Positions 1 through 8,044 of a stretch of DNA of 64,000 bases are shown one piece after another. The translations under genes and the position numbers were made by a program. Origin of the DNA: Saccharomonospora amisosensis (GTDB lineage Bacteria > Actinomycetota > Actinomycetes > Mycobacteriales > Pseudonocardiaceae); NCBI RefSeq assembly GCF_011761185.1, contig NZ_JAAOYM010000001.1, positions 3,844,001-3,908,000 of the forward strand, given 5' to 3'. The notes under the pieces are model-generated. The model saw only the letters and a program-made list of their open reading frames with translations. It made no database searches and had not been told where the DNA came from. Positions within the stretch are counted from its first letter, which is position 1; every line of letters starts with the position of its first letter.

Positions 1-315
1 CGAGCGCTGACCACCGCCGAGGCACGCGAGCCCGAGCCCGGCGGCGGTCAGCACACCCCCGGTGCGCAGTGCTGCTCGCGCGCTCACCCTGCCGGACGGG
101 ATCGGTCGCTCCGGCCGCTCGACGGCGTCAAGCTCGCGGTCCGCCCAGTCGTTGACAGACATCCCCGCCCAGTAAAACGCCATGGAGGCCAGCGGAAGTG
201 CCCAGCGCCTGCCACGGAGCCGCTGCCCCGCGGCGGCCGAGCCAGCCACGGTGTCGCCGACAGCGGTCAGCGCGGCGGGAGCGCGCACGAGTTCGTACAG
301 ATCGGGCGCCTTCAC
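1..315 (-). CDS. UbiA-family prenyltransferase, N-terminal part (EboC-like)
   Basis: Membrane prenyltransferase of the UbiA superfamily, cut by the left window edge after about 105 residues. The translation contains the first Asp-rich motif, NDWADRELD, followed by RPERPIPSG, which binds the prenyl diphosphate through Mg2+. I chose the GTG at 315 because it overlaps the stop of the upstream Ino1-like gene as GTGA; an in-frame ATG at 330 is the alternative. Small UbiA proteins of this type (EboC-like) are found beside inositol-phosphate-synthase-like genes in actinobacteria. The prenyl acceptor is unknown. Confidence 0.8.
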   Translation of the reverse strand, partial: MKAPDLYELVRAPAALTAVGDTVAGSAAAGQRLRGRRWALPLASMAFYWAGMSVNDWADRELDAVERPERPIPSGRVSARAALRTGGVLTAAGLGLACLGGGQRS

Positions 316-1460
316 AGTGAGCCCGCCCATTCGGCCAGCATGGCGAACTGCTCGGCCAGCCGGTGCTCATCGGTGCCGAGCGGGTCCTTGAAGAAGAACG
401 CCAGCGGGGCGAGCGGGCCGGACTCGCCGTTGGCGTGCGCCGCTGCCATGAACCGAGCCAGGTCCAGCACCAGCGGTGCCGCGAGTGCCGAGTCGTAGCC
501 GCTCCAGGTGAACTGCAGGCTCATCCTCACGCCGAGGAAGCCCTCGAACGAAACGTGGTCCCAGGCGACCTTCTGTTCTCCGAGGTCGGGCACATTGTCG
601 ATGTGCAGCGGCGCGGTCACCTCGCCACCGAGCAGTGTCGCGAGCCCCCTGCCCTTGGATGCCAGCTTGCTGCCCGCGTGCTCGGCGTCGGCGAGGGTCA
701 GCCCGTCTCCGCCGCCTAGCAGGTTGGTGCCCGCCCAGGAGCGCACGGCCAGTGCCCGCGTCGCGAACATCGGCGCGAGCGCGCTGCGTACCAGTGTCTC
801 TCCGGTCTTGCCGTCGCAGCCTGCGTAGGGCAGGTCGCTCAGCCCTGCCAGTTCCCGCAGCCCGGGAAGCCGGATACCCGTCGATGGCGTGAAGTCGACA
901 TACGGACAACCGGCGCGCAGCGCGGCGTAGGCGGACACCGAACTTGGCGGCAGCACCGTCCGGCCGGGCACAGCCATCGCGGCTTCCAGCGCTTTCAGTG
1001 TGGCGTGCTCGGGCAGGGACGGGAACACCGGCTCGGTCGACGACACGCTCAACACGACGACGCGAGCGAGCCCGTTGCGTTGCGCGAACTCGGCGAGGTC
1101 GTCGGACAGCCGCCTCGCCGCGTCAGCCTGTGAGCCGGCATGGGTGGCCGGGTGGTAACCGCAACGAATCTCGGTATCCACTTCGGACAGCCCGGTACGA
1201 ACAGCCTCGAACACGGCCGGTGGGATCACACCGGATTCGGCGAGCAGTTCGGCCCGCTTCTCCAGCGGGGTGTCCACGATGTCGTGCCCGCCGAGGTGGA
1301 TCTCGTCCCAGTCCGGCAGGCCGGCGTGCTCGAATGTGGGCAGCGCGCTGACACAGCCGACCGGCCTGATCACCTTTGCCCGCAGCGCGAGCAGTCCTGA
1401 GATCGCCGTCGTGGCGACCGAACCTCGAGCACCGATCAACCACAAACCTGTGGGTGCCAT
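312..1460 (-). CDS. myo-inositol-1-phosphate synthase-like protein
   Basis: Ino1-superfamily protein of 382 residues. The N-terminus has a Rossmann-type dinucleotide site (WLIGARGSVATT, residues 7-18). The middle contains PPSSVSAYAAL and the signature GCDGKTGETLVRS, typical of Ino1-related enzymes that cyclise or rearrange a sugar phosphate with NAD. It is probably not the housekeeping Ino1 of phosphatidylinositol synthesis, because it sits in a sugar-transport and prenyltransferase operon. It overlaps the UbiA gene by four bases and follows the ThuA gene after 117 bases. The substrate is inferred only from family. The start ATG has a distant GAGG upstream. Confidence 0.75.
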   Translation of the reverse strand: MAPTGLWLIGARGSVATTAISGLLALRAKVIRPVGCVSALPTFEHAGLPDWDEIHLGGHDIVDTPLEKRAELLAESGVIPPAVFEAVRTGLSEVDTEIRCGYHPATHAGSQADAARRLSDDLAEFAQRNGLARVVVLSVSSTEPVFPSLPEHATLKALEAAMAVPGRTVLPPSSVSAYAALRAGCPYVDFTPSTGIRLPGLRELAGLSDLPYAGCDGKTGETLVRSALAPMFATRALAVRSWAGTNLLGGGDGLTLADAEHAGSKLASKGRGLATLLGGEVTAPLHIDNVPDLGEQKVAWDHVSFEGFLGVRMSLQFTWSGYDSALAAPLVLDLARFMAAAHANGESGPLAPLAFFFKDPLGTDEHRLAEQFAMLAEWAGSL

Positions 1461-1577
1461 AGTGCAACAACCTCAGCTCTTTGTTCTTCGCGAGTACGCG
1501 CGCGACACGGTCACGCCAGGCTCGACCTTCTCACCGTCACGGCTTCGCCGCGCGCTGCGACGCGCCCCGGTCCGTCA

Positions 1578-2996
1578 TCACCTCCTTCCCCGCCCAGGCG
1601 CGGGGAAGATCTCCTTGATCTGGATGTCACGGAACGACACGTCGTCGGCCTCGCCGTGGTTCTGGATGCCCACGTAGCCGCGGGTGAGGTCGCGAGCGGG
1701 GTCGGTGTTCACGAAGTCATTGATCAACGCGCCGTTGAGGTAGACCTTGATGCGCTGCCCGATGACCACGATCTTGTAGGAGTTCCACTCGCCGGGCGGG
1801 TTCAGCGCGGCGTCACGGGCCTCTAGGTCGGCCGACTGGAAGCCGTAGATGGCGCCCGTGGTCTTCTCCGGCGCGTCGGTGGCGTCGATCTGGATCTCGT
1901 AGCCGTTGTTCACCGCCACCCAGGGGTCGTCACCCGGATCGGGGAACCCGACGAATATGCCGGAGTTGTCGTCGCCAGCCAGCTTCCAGTCCAGCTTGAG
2001 GCTGTATCCGCCGAACTTCTGGTCGAACCAGTACAGCCCCATGCCGCCGACCGAGCGGATGGAACAGTCCGGCTGTAGCTCGAACGATCCCGGGCCTGCC
2101 TGGTTCCAGCTTCGCAAGCTGTGCCTGGTGCCGTCGAAGAGCATCCGGTAACCCTGATCCGGTTGCACGGGGTCACACTCGACCGGCTCGGTGGAGCAGT
2201 CCCCGTCGGCCAGCCCCGTCGCGTACCGGATGCCGCCGGCCAGGTGGGTACGGAAAGCCTGCTCGCCGTAGGACTGTTCGGTGTGGCCGCCGCCGGTGTA
2301 CCAGGCACGACCGCCCGCGTTCTCGTGGCACCACGCGATCGGGTGATCGTCGCCCATCGCGCCGGAACCCGCGTCGTAGCTGCTCTCGTCGAGCGAGGCC
2401 AGCACGTGCACATCGCCGCGCGGGTTGTCGCGGAAGTTGTACCACTCGTCGGTGCGGACCCACTGCTTCGGCAGGTCGGACGTGGAGGGATGCCGCTGGT
2501 CCTCCACGTTCACCGTGGCCTGCTGAATCTGCGGGTGTGAGTCGAAGTACGCGCCGACGAGGTCGCCGTAGAAGGGCCAGTCGTACTCGGTGTCGGAGGC
2601 GGCATGAACCCCGACGTACCCGCCGCCGGCTTCGACGTAGCGCTCGAACGCCGCCTGCTGCTCGGCGTTCAGTACGTCTCCGGTGGTGGAGAGCCACACC
2701 ACCGCGTCGTAGGAGGCGAGGTTGGAGTCGGTGAACGCGGCCGAGTCCTCCGTGGCGTCCACCTCGAAGCCGTACTCGGCCCCGAGTTCTTCGATCGTCG
2801 CGATACCCGTCGGGATCGATGCATGCCGGTAGCCCGCCGTCTTGGAGAACACCAACACACTGGCGTCCTCCTCGGCCTGGGCGGCGGCGAGCCCGCCACC
2901 GCCCAGCCCCGTGCACACGGCGAGTGCCACCGCGGCGATTCGCCTGCCGAGGCGCGCGGACCGGCGTTGTGTTCTGGTACTACTGCTGCGCTGCAC
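1578..2996 (-). CDS. secreted ThuA-domain plus DUF1080 (3-keto-disaccharide hydrolase-type) protein
   Basis: Exported protein of 472 residues. Residues 1-42 form a long signal peptide (arginine-rich start, hydrophobic AAVALAVCTGLGGGGLAAA). Residues about 45-265 are a ThuA domain (class-I glutaminase-like fold; VLVFSKTAGYRHASI, GGGYVGVHAASDTEYDWPFYG, AWYTGGGH). Residues about 285-465 are a DUF1080 concanavalin-type domain (MLFDGTRHSLRSWNQ, NSGIFVGFPDP, NGYEIQIDA, GEWNSYKI). DUF1080 members include hydrolases of 3-keto-glycosides. Together with the oxidoreductase and importer genes just upstream this suggests extracellular processing of an oxidised sugar. GTG start with GAGAAGG six bases upstream. 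Confidence 0.85.
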   Translation of the reverse strand: MQRSSSTRTQRRSARLGRRIAAVALAVCTGLGGGGLAAAQAEEDASVLVFSKTAGYRHASIPTGIATIEELGAEYGFEVDATEDSAAFTDSNLASYDAVVWLSTTGDVLNAEQQAAFERYVEAGGGYVGVHAASDTEYDWPFYGDLVGAYFDSHPQIQQATVNVEDQRHPSTSDLPKQWVRTDEWYNFRDNPRGDVHVLASLDESSYDAGSGAMGDDHPIAWCHENAGGRAWYTGGGHTEQSYGEQAFRTHLAGGIRYATGLADGDCSTEPVECDPVQPDQGYRMLFDGTRHSLRSWNQAGPGSFELQPDCSIRSVGGMGLYWFDQKFGGYSLKLDWKLAGDDNSGIFVGFPDPGDDPWVAVNNGYEIQIDATDAPEKTTGAIYGFQSADLEARDAALNPPGEWNSYKIVVIGQRIKVYLNGALINDFVNTDPARDLTRGYVGIQNHGEADDVSFRDIQIKEIFPAPGRGRR

Positions 2997-3045
2997 TTGT
3001 ACCTTCTCCCGTCGAACCGGTGGAACTCCTCGTCTTGCCGTTCAG

Positions 3046-3075
3046 TGCTTGTCTCTGCTTGTCTCTGCTTGTCTG
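3046..3075. repeat. three tandem copies of a 10-bp unit
   Basis: Three head-to-tail copies of TGCTTGTCTC (the last ends in G) lie in the 99-bp gap between the oxidoreductase stop and the ThuA-gene start. No hairpin is formed. It may be polymerase-slippage sequence in the ThuA leader. Confidence 0.8.
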
Positions 3076-3095
3076 CTCGTTCCTCGCTGTCGCCC

Positions 3096-4253
3096 TCAGA
3101 CCTGCTTCCAGCGGGAGCCGTCCGCGGCACTGTCCGCCACGGCCTGCAGTACCCGCTGCACCCGCAGCCCCTCGGCGAAGTCGGGCTGAGGCCGCTCGCC
3201 CACGCCGATGGCCGTCAGCAGATCCGCCACCTCGTGGGTGAACGTGTGCTCGTAACCGAGCACATGGCCGGGCGGCCACCACGCACCGAGATAGGGGTGC
3301 TCTGGTTCGGTCACCACGATCCGGCGGAAACCCGCGGTGTCTGGCGACTCGCCACCGTCGTAGAACCACAGCTCGTTCATCGACTCGAAGTCGAACGCCA
3401 GACTGCCCAGCGAGCCGTTGACCTCCAGCCGCATCGCGTTCTTCCTGCCGAGCGCGTAGCGCGTCGCCTCGAAGGTCGCGACCGCACCACGGGAGAAGCG
3501 CCCGGTGAACAACGCGCAGTCGTCCACCGTCACTTCCTCCTCGCCCCCGGAGCCGGACGGGCGCCGACGCACGAAGGTGTCCGTCAGCCCGGAGACGCCG
3601 ACCAACTGCTCGCCTGTGACGAACTGGGCGGCGTCCACGATGTGAGCGCCGATGTCGCCGAGGGCCCCCGAACCCGCCCGCTCCTTACGCAACCGCCAGG
3701 TCATCGGCGAGGTCGCGTCGGAAAGCCAGTCCTGCAGGTACACCGCTCGGACATGCCGCAGGTCGCCGAGCCTGCCCGCCGCGACAAGCCGCCGCGCCAG
3801 CGACAGCGCTGGCACCCGCCGGTAGTTGAACGCGACCATCGACCACACCCCACGCTCGGCCGCGCGCTCGGCCGCCCGCACCATCCGCTCGGCCTCCTCG
3901 ACGCTGTTGGCCAAGGGCTTCTCGCACAGCACGTGCTTGCCAGCCTCCAGCGCGGCCACCGCGATCTCGGCGTGGGTGTCGCCTGGCGTGCAGATGTCGA
4001 CGAGTCGCACGTCGTCGCGTTCCAGCAGGGCACGCCAGTCCGTCTCCACCGAGGCCCAACCGAACCGCTCGGCCGCCTCCTTGGCCCTGCGTTCGTCCCT
4101 TCCTCCCAGCGCCACCATTCGCGGTGCGATCGGGAGGTCGAAGAATCTGGCCACATTGCGCCACGCCTGCGAGTGCACCGCCCCCATGAAGGCGTGCCCG
4201 ATCATGGCGACTCCCAGTGTGTCGCCCCCCGGCTCCGTTCCTTGCTGCGTCAC
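3096..4253 (-). CDS. Gfo/Idh/MocA-family NAD(P)-dependent sugar oxidoreductase
   Basis: Cytoplasmic dehydrogenase of 385 residues. The N-terminal Rossmann domain (GVAMIGHAFMGAVHSQAW) is followed by the family motif CEKPLANSVEEAERM, whose EKP lysine is the usual catalytic residue, and a C-terminal alpha/beta domain. The frame stays open upstream into the next gene, but the GTG at 4253 overlaps that gene's stop (GTGA) and gives the normal family length. It is coupled to the sugar ABC importer, so it probably oxidises the imported sugar or polyol. In some pathways such enzymes make 3-keto sugars, which would suit the DUF1080 neighbour; that link is inference. Confidence 0.9.
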   Translation of the reverse strand: MTQQGTEPGGDTLGVAMIGHAFMGAVHSQAWRNVARFFDLPIAPRMVALGGRDERRAKEAAERFGWASVETDWRALLERDDVRLVDICTPGDTHAEIAVAALEAGKHVLCEKPLANSVEEAERMVRAAERAAERGVWSMVAFNYRRVPALSLARRLVAAGRLGDLRHVRAVYLQDWLSDATSPMTWRLRKERAGSGALGDIGAHIVDAAQFVTGEQLVGVSGLTDTFVRRRPSGSGGEEEVTVDDCALFTGRFSRGAVATFEATRYALGRKNAMRLEVNGSLGSLAFDFESMNELWFYDGGESPDTAGFRRIVVTEPEHPYLGAWWPPGHVLGYEHTFTHEVADLLTAIGVGERPQPDFAEGLRVQRVLQAVADSAADGSRWKQV

Positions 4254-5305
4254 GAGTCGAACCCGACGTCCATGTAGTTGTCCACGTTCTCCTTCGTCAC
4301 GACCGCCGAATAGGTCGTCACCTCGGCGGGAATCTCGTGCTCCGCCAGGTCGCCGAGTCCCTTCGACTGGCCGAGTAGCCGCGCGAGCGCGATGGCGGAG
4401 GAGGCCATCGACGGGCTGTAGAGCACGGTGGCTTTCAGCGGCCCGGAGTCGGCCTTGATCAGCTCCATCATGTTCCGCGAACCGGCACCGCCGACCATGA
4501 GGAAGTCGTCGCGGCCGGAAGCGTCGATGGCCGCGACCACGCCGACTCCCTGGTCGTCGTCGTGGTTCCACAGCGCGTGCAGCGTCTGCGCGCCCTGCAA
4601 CAGGTTCGCCGTCTGCCGCTCGCCCGACTCGGGGGTGAACTCGGCGGCGACCCTGGGGCCGACGCGGAAACCGTGCCGCCGCAACGCGTCCCGGAAACCC
4701 TTGCTGCGCTCCTGGGTCAGCGGTAGCGAGTCGATACCTGCCACCTCGCCGATCACCGGGTTGTTCACGTTCCGCCGCTTGAGTTGTTCAGCGATGTAGT
4801 TGCCCGCGTTGACCCCCATGCGGTAGTTGTCGCCCCCGATCCAGGTCCGGTAGGCCAGCGGAGTGTCGAAGACCCTGTCCACGTTGATCACCGGGATGTC
4901 CTGGTCCATCGCCTGCCGCCCGACCTGCGTGAGCGCCTTGCCGTCGAACGGCAGGATCACCAGCACGTCCACTCCGCCGTTGATCAACGACTCCACCTGT
5001 GCGATCTGCTGGTTGACGTCGTTGGTGCCCTCCGTGGCGTTGAGGGTGACGTCGGAGTACTGCTCGGCCATGGAGCGCGCGTTGATGGTGACCGCCGCCA
5101 TCCAGCCGTGGTCGGCGGCGGGCGCGGAGAACCCGATGGTCACCGGCTTGCCCGGCTCGGCGTTGGAGCCCTGCCCCGCGGCGGCCGCCTGGCCCTGGTT
5201 CTGCGGCTCTCGCTCGTTGGAGGTGCAGCCGGCGAGCACCGCGCCCGCACCGATCCCCGCCGCGGAGAACAGAAAACCGCGGCGCGCCAAATTCGTTCTG
5301 ATCAT
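4250..5305 (-). CDS. sugar ABC transporter substrate-binding lipoprotein (RbsB-like)
   Basis: Periplasmic-binding-protein type I (Peripla_BP_4) of 351 residues. The N-terminus has a twin-arginine-like stretch (ARRGFLF) and a lipobox LAGC, so it is likely a Tat-exported lipoprotein. Family motifs include VTIGFSAPAADHGWM, INGGVDVLVILPFDG and PVINVDRVFD. It is the extracytoplasmic receptor of the importer encoded by the two genes upstream, with four-base overlaps on both sides (ATGA with the permease, GTGA with the oxidoreductase). The sugar cannot be told from sequence; relatives bind ribose, xylose, inositol and similar compounds. Confidence 0.93.
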   Translation of the reverse strand: MIRTNLARRGFLFSAAGIGAGAVLAGCTSNEREPQNQGQAAAAGQGSNAEPGKPVTIGFSAPAADHGWMAAVTINARSMAEQYSDVTLNATEGTNDVNQQIAQVESLINGGVDVLVILPFDGKALTQVGRQAMDQDIPVINVDRVFDTPLAYRTWIGGDNYRMGVNAGNYIAEQLKRRNVNNPVIGEVAGIDSLPLTQERSKGFRDALRRHGFRVGPRVAAEFTPESGERQTANLLQGAQTLHALWNHDDDQGVGVVAAIDASGRDDFLMVGGAGSRNMMELIKADSGPLKATVLYSPSMASSAIALARLLGQSKGLGDLAEHEIPAEVTTYSAVVTKENVDNYMDVGFDS

Positions 5306-6363
5306 GATTTGCTCCCGCTCGGTTGGGTTGCGGTGTTGGACGAATCCGGTTCGGACGAAGGTCTTGGCTTACCTTTTCGACTGCGGGCGGTGTGCTGCAG
5401 CAACACGGCGGCGACGATGATGGCACCCTTCGCGATGTTCTGGATGTCGGTGTCCAGGTTGTTCTGGGTGAAGATGCTGTTGAGGACCGTGAAGATCAGT
5501 ACGCCGATGAGCGTGCCGATGAGACTGCCCCTGCCACCGGCAAGCAGCGTGCCGCCGATGACCACCGCGGCGATGGCGTCGAGTTCGTAGAACAATCCGT
5601 TGGTCGAGGCACCCGACGTCGTCCTTGCCACGATCATGATCGCGGCGATGCCGCAGCACAGTCCGCTGATGCCGTAGACGAGCGCGGTGTGCAGCTTGAC
5701 GTTGATGCCGGACAGTCGTGCCGCTTCGGCGTTTCCACCGATGGCGAAGGTGCGCCTGCCGAACGTGGTGCGGTTGAGCACCACCCAGCCAACGACGAAC
5801 ACCAGCGCCAGCATCCACACGAGTACCGAGATGCCGAGGAAGGAGCCGCGGAAGAAGTCGGTGAAGCCGGTCTCGGTGACGACCTGCGTCTGCCTGCCGC
5901 TGATCCGTTCGGCGAGTCCACGCGCGGACGCCATCATCGCCAGCGTCATGATGAACGGGACCACCTTGCCGTAGGAGATCAGCAGCCCGTTCACCAGCCC
6001 GCAGCCCATTCCCACCAGCACCGCGCACAGCACCATCACCACGGGCCCGTAGGACTGTGTCGCCAGCGTCGTCATCCACACGCTCGCGAGCGCCACGATC
6101 GAGCCGACCGAAAGGTCGATGCCGCCCGCGATGATCACGAATGTCATGCCGACGCTGACGACCCCGATCGCGGCGGCCAGCCGCAGCATCGTGGAGATGT
6201 TCCCCTCGGTGAGAAACGTACCGGGGCTGCTGAACAAACCGATGAGGCAAAGCAACACCAGCACGCCTGCGAGCCCGAGCAGCCGCACATCCAACTGCCA
6301 CGAGCGGTGTCGCGCGCCTGCGCCCGCCGGGCGTACCGGGGGGCGGTCGAGGGCCTTGGTCAC
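5302..6363 (-). CDS. sugar ABC transporter permease (RbsC/BPD_transp_2)
   Basis: Inner-membrane permease of 353 residues with about ten hydrophobic segments and the family motif VIIAGGIDLSVGSIVALASV near residue 75, plus AAVVIGGTLLAGGRGS near residue 270. The C-terminal tail after about residue 330 is hydrophilic. It overlaps the ATPase stop and the binding-protein start by four bases, so all three importer genes are translationally coupled. One permease gene implies a homodimeric channel, as in ribose-type importers. Confidence 0.93.
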   Translation of the reverse strand: MTKALDRPPVRPAGAGARHRSWQLDVRLLGLAGVLVLLCLIGLFSSPGTFLTEGNISTMLRLAAAIGVVSVGMTFVIIAGGIDLSVGSIVALASVWMTTLATQSYGPVVMVLCAVLVGMGCGLVNGLLISYGKVVPFIMTLAMMASARGLAERISGRQTQVVTETGFTDFFRGSFLGISVLVWMLALVFVVGWVVLNRTTFGRRTFAIGGNAEAARLSGINVKLHTALVYGISGLCCGIAAIMIVARTTSGASTNGLFYELDAIAAVVIGGTLLAGGRGSLIGTLIGVLIFTVLNSIFTQNNLDTDIQNIAKGAIIVAAVLLQHTARSRKGKPRPSSEPDSSNTATQPSGSKS

Positions 6364-7904
6364 GCCGCGCTCCCTTCCATGACCATGTCGAGAATCTCGG
6401 CTTCGGTGATCTCCTCGGCGAGCCGGTCGGTGAGCACGTCGCCCTCCCGCAGCACGAGCACACGGTCGGCGAGGCCGAGCACCTCGGGAATCTCGCTGGA
6501 GACGAGCACGATGGCGACGCCTTCCGCCGCGAGTTCGTGGATGAGCCGGTACAACTCGGCCCTGGCGCCCACGTCGACGCCCCTTGTCGGCTCGTCCAGC
6601 AGCAGCACGCGGCAGCCGTGCACCAGCCAGCGCGCGACCACGGCCTTCTGCTGGTTCCCGCCGGAGAGGGTGCGCACGATCCGCTTCGGATCGGCAGGGC
6701 GCAGGTCGAGCCGCAGCAGCGTGGACCTGGAGTCGGCATTCTCCCTCGAACGCTGCGAGAAGCCGAACCTGCTGTAGTCCGCGAGACTGGCGAGCGTCAC
6801 ATTGTGGGTGACCGACATGTCCAGCAGCAGCGCCTGGCTCTTGCGTTCCTCCGGCGCCAGCCCCACACCTGCCCGCACGGCGGCGGCGACACTGCCCGGC
6901 CGCAGCCGGGAACCGGCCACCGACACGGTGCCCGCGTCCGGCTTGCGTGCCCCGAAGATCGTCTCGAGTATCTCGCTGCGCCCGGCTCCCACCAGACCGG
7001 CGAGGCCGACGATCTCTCCCGCGTGAACCGTGAAGCTGACGTCGCGGAACTCGCCGTGCCTGCTCAGTCCGTCAACGTCGAGCACCACATCGCCGAGCTC
7101 GACCTTCGCCTGCCCCGCCTCGCGGAACGCGGTCTGCACCTTGCGGCCCGCCATGAGGTCGACGAGCTCGGAGGTGGCCGCCGAGCGCGCGTCGAGGTTG
7201 GCCGCGACGGTCTTGCCGTCCTTGATGACGGTGACCCGGTCGCCGATGCGGCGGATCTCCTCCAGCCGATGCGATATGTAGACCACGGCGACGCCCTCGT
7301 CGGTGAGTTCACCGATGATGCGGAAGAGGTTGTCGACCTCATCGCTGGCGAGTGCCGCGGTCGGCTCGTCTGCGATGATCAGCTTGGCGTCGTGGGCCAG
7401 CGCCCTCGCCATCGACACCAGCTGCTGCCCGGCGGCGGAGAGATCACCGACCTCCGCATCCGGCGAGATCTCGGCGTGGCCGAGCCGGTCGAGCAACGCC
7501 TCGGCCTCCGCCCTTGCCACCGAGGGCCGGGTGAAGCCGTACCTCGCGCGCTCGTGACCGAGGAAGATGTTCTCCGCCACCGACAGCGTCGGGATGAGGT
7601 CCAGTTCCTGGTACATGGTGGCGATTCCGCGGTTGAGGGCCGCCACCGGCGACGGCAGCTCCACGCGCTCGCCCTGCCAAAGGATCTGCCCCGCGTCGGG
7701 CTGGTGTGCCCCGGCGAGCGTCTTGATCAGGGTGGACTTACCCGCACCGTTCTGCCCCAGCAGGCAGTGCACCTCGCCGGCACCTACCTCCAGATCGACG
7801 CCGTCCAGCGCCCGTACCCCTGGGAAGAGTTTGACGATGTCACGCATCACGAGCAGGGGCGCGCCGCTCACATCGTCGTTCGTCGCGTGCAGACTTAAAT
7901 CCAC
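6360..7904 (-). CDS. sugar ABC transporter ATP-binding protein (RbsA-like, two nucleotide-binding domains)
   Basis: Duplicated ATPase of about 514 residues. The first half has a canonical Walker A (GQNGAGKST) and signature region SAAGQQLVSMARAL. The second half has a degenerate P-loop (GLVGAGRSE) with an intact signature LSGGNQQK, the standard pattern of this carbohydrate-uptake subfamily. The frame is open farther upstream; I chose the GTG at 7904, with AGGAGA 13 bases before it, but a GTG at 7871 is also possible. This is the first gene of a minus-strand run reaching the left edge; the 140-bp gap to 8045 should hold its promoter. Confidence 0.9.
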   Translation of the reverse strand: MDLSLHATNDDVSGAPLLVMRDIVKLFPGVRALDGVDLEVGAGEVHCLLGQNGAGKSTLIKTLAGAHQPDAGQILWQGERVELPSPVAALNRGIATMYQELDLIPTLSVAENIFLGHERARYGFTRPSVARAEAEALLDRLGHAEISPDAEVGDLSAAGQQLVSMARALAHDAKLIIADEPTAALASDEVDNLFRIIGELTDEGVAVVYISHRLEEIRRIGDRVTVIKDGKTVAANLDARSAATSELVDLMAGRKVQTAFREAGQAKVELGDVVLDVDGLSRHGEFRDVSFTVHAGEIVGLAGLVGAGRSEILETIFGARKPDAGTVSVAGSRLRPGSVAAAVRAGVGLAPEERKSQALLLDMSVTHNVTLASLADYSRFGFSQRSRENADSRSTLLRLDLRPADPKRIVRTLSGGNQQKAVVARWLVHGCRVLLLDEPTRGVDVGARAELYRLIHELAAEGVAIVLVSSEIPEVLGLADRVLVLREGDVLTDRLAEEITEAEILDMVMEGSAA

Positions 7905-8044
7905 ATCAGCCCCACTTTCTCCTGTGACATGCAAAAGTAAGGTGACGACGACCACGCGTCAAGGTCGAGTTTCCGGCTGTGACTACAACGCCATCTACCG
8001 TGCCGTCTGCTACGCCACCTGTAACACCACGCCGACGGCGCGGT

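Noticed and set aside
2604-4277. 557-codon plus-strand open frame opposite ThuA and oxidoreductase genes
   Set aside because: Spans two recognised genes and their gap on the other strand and has no domain signature.
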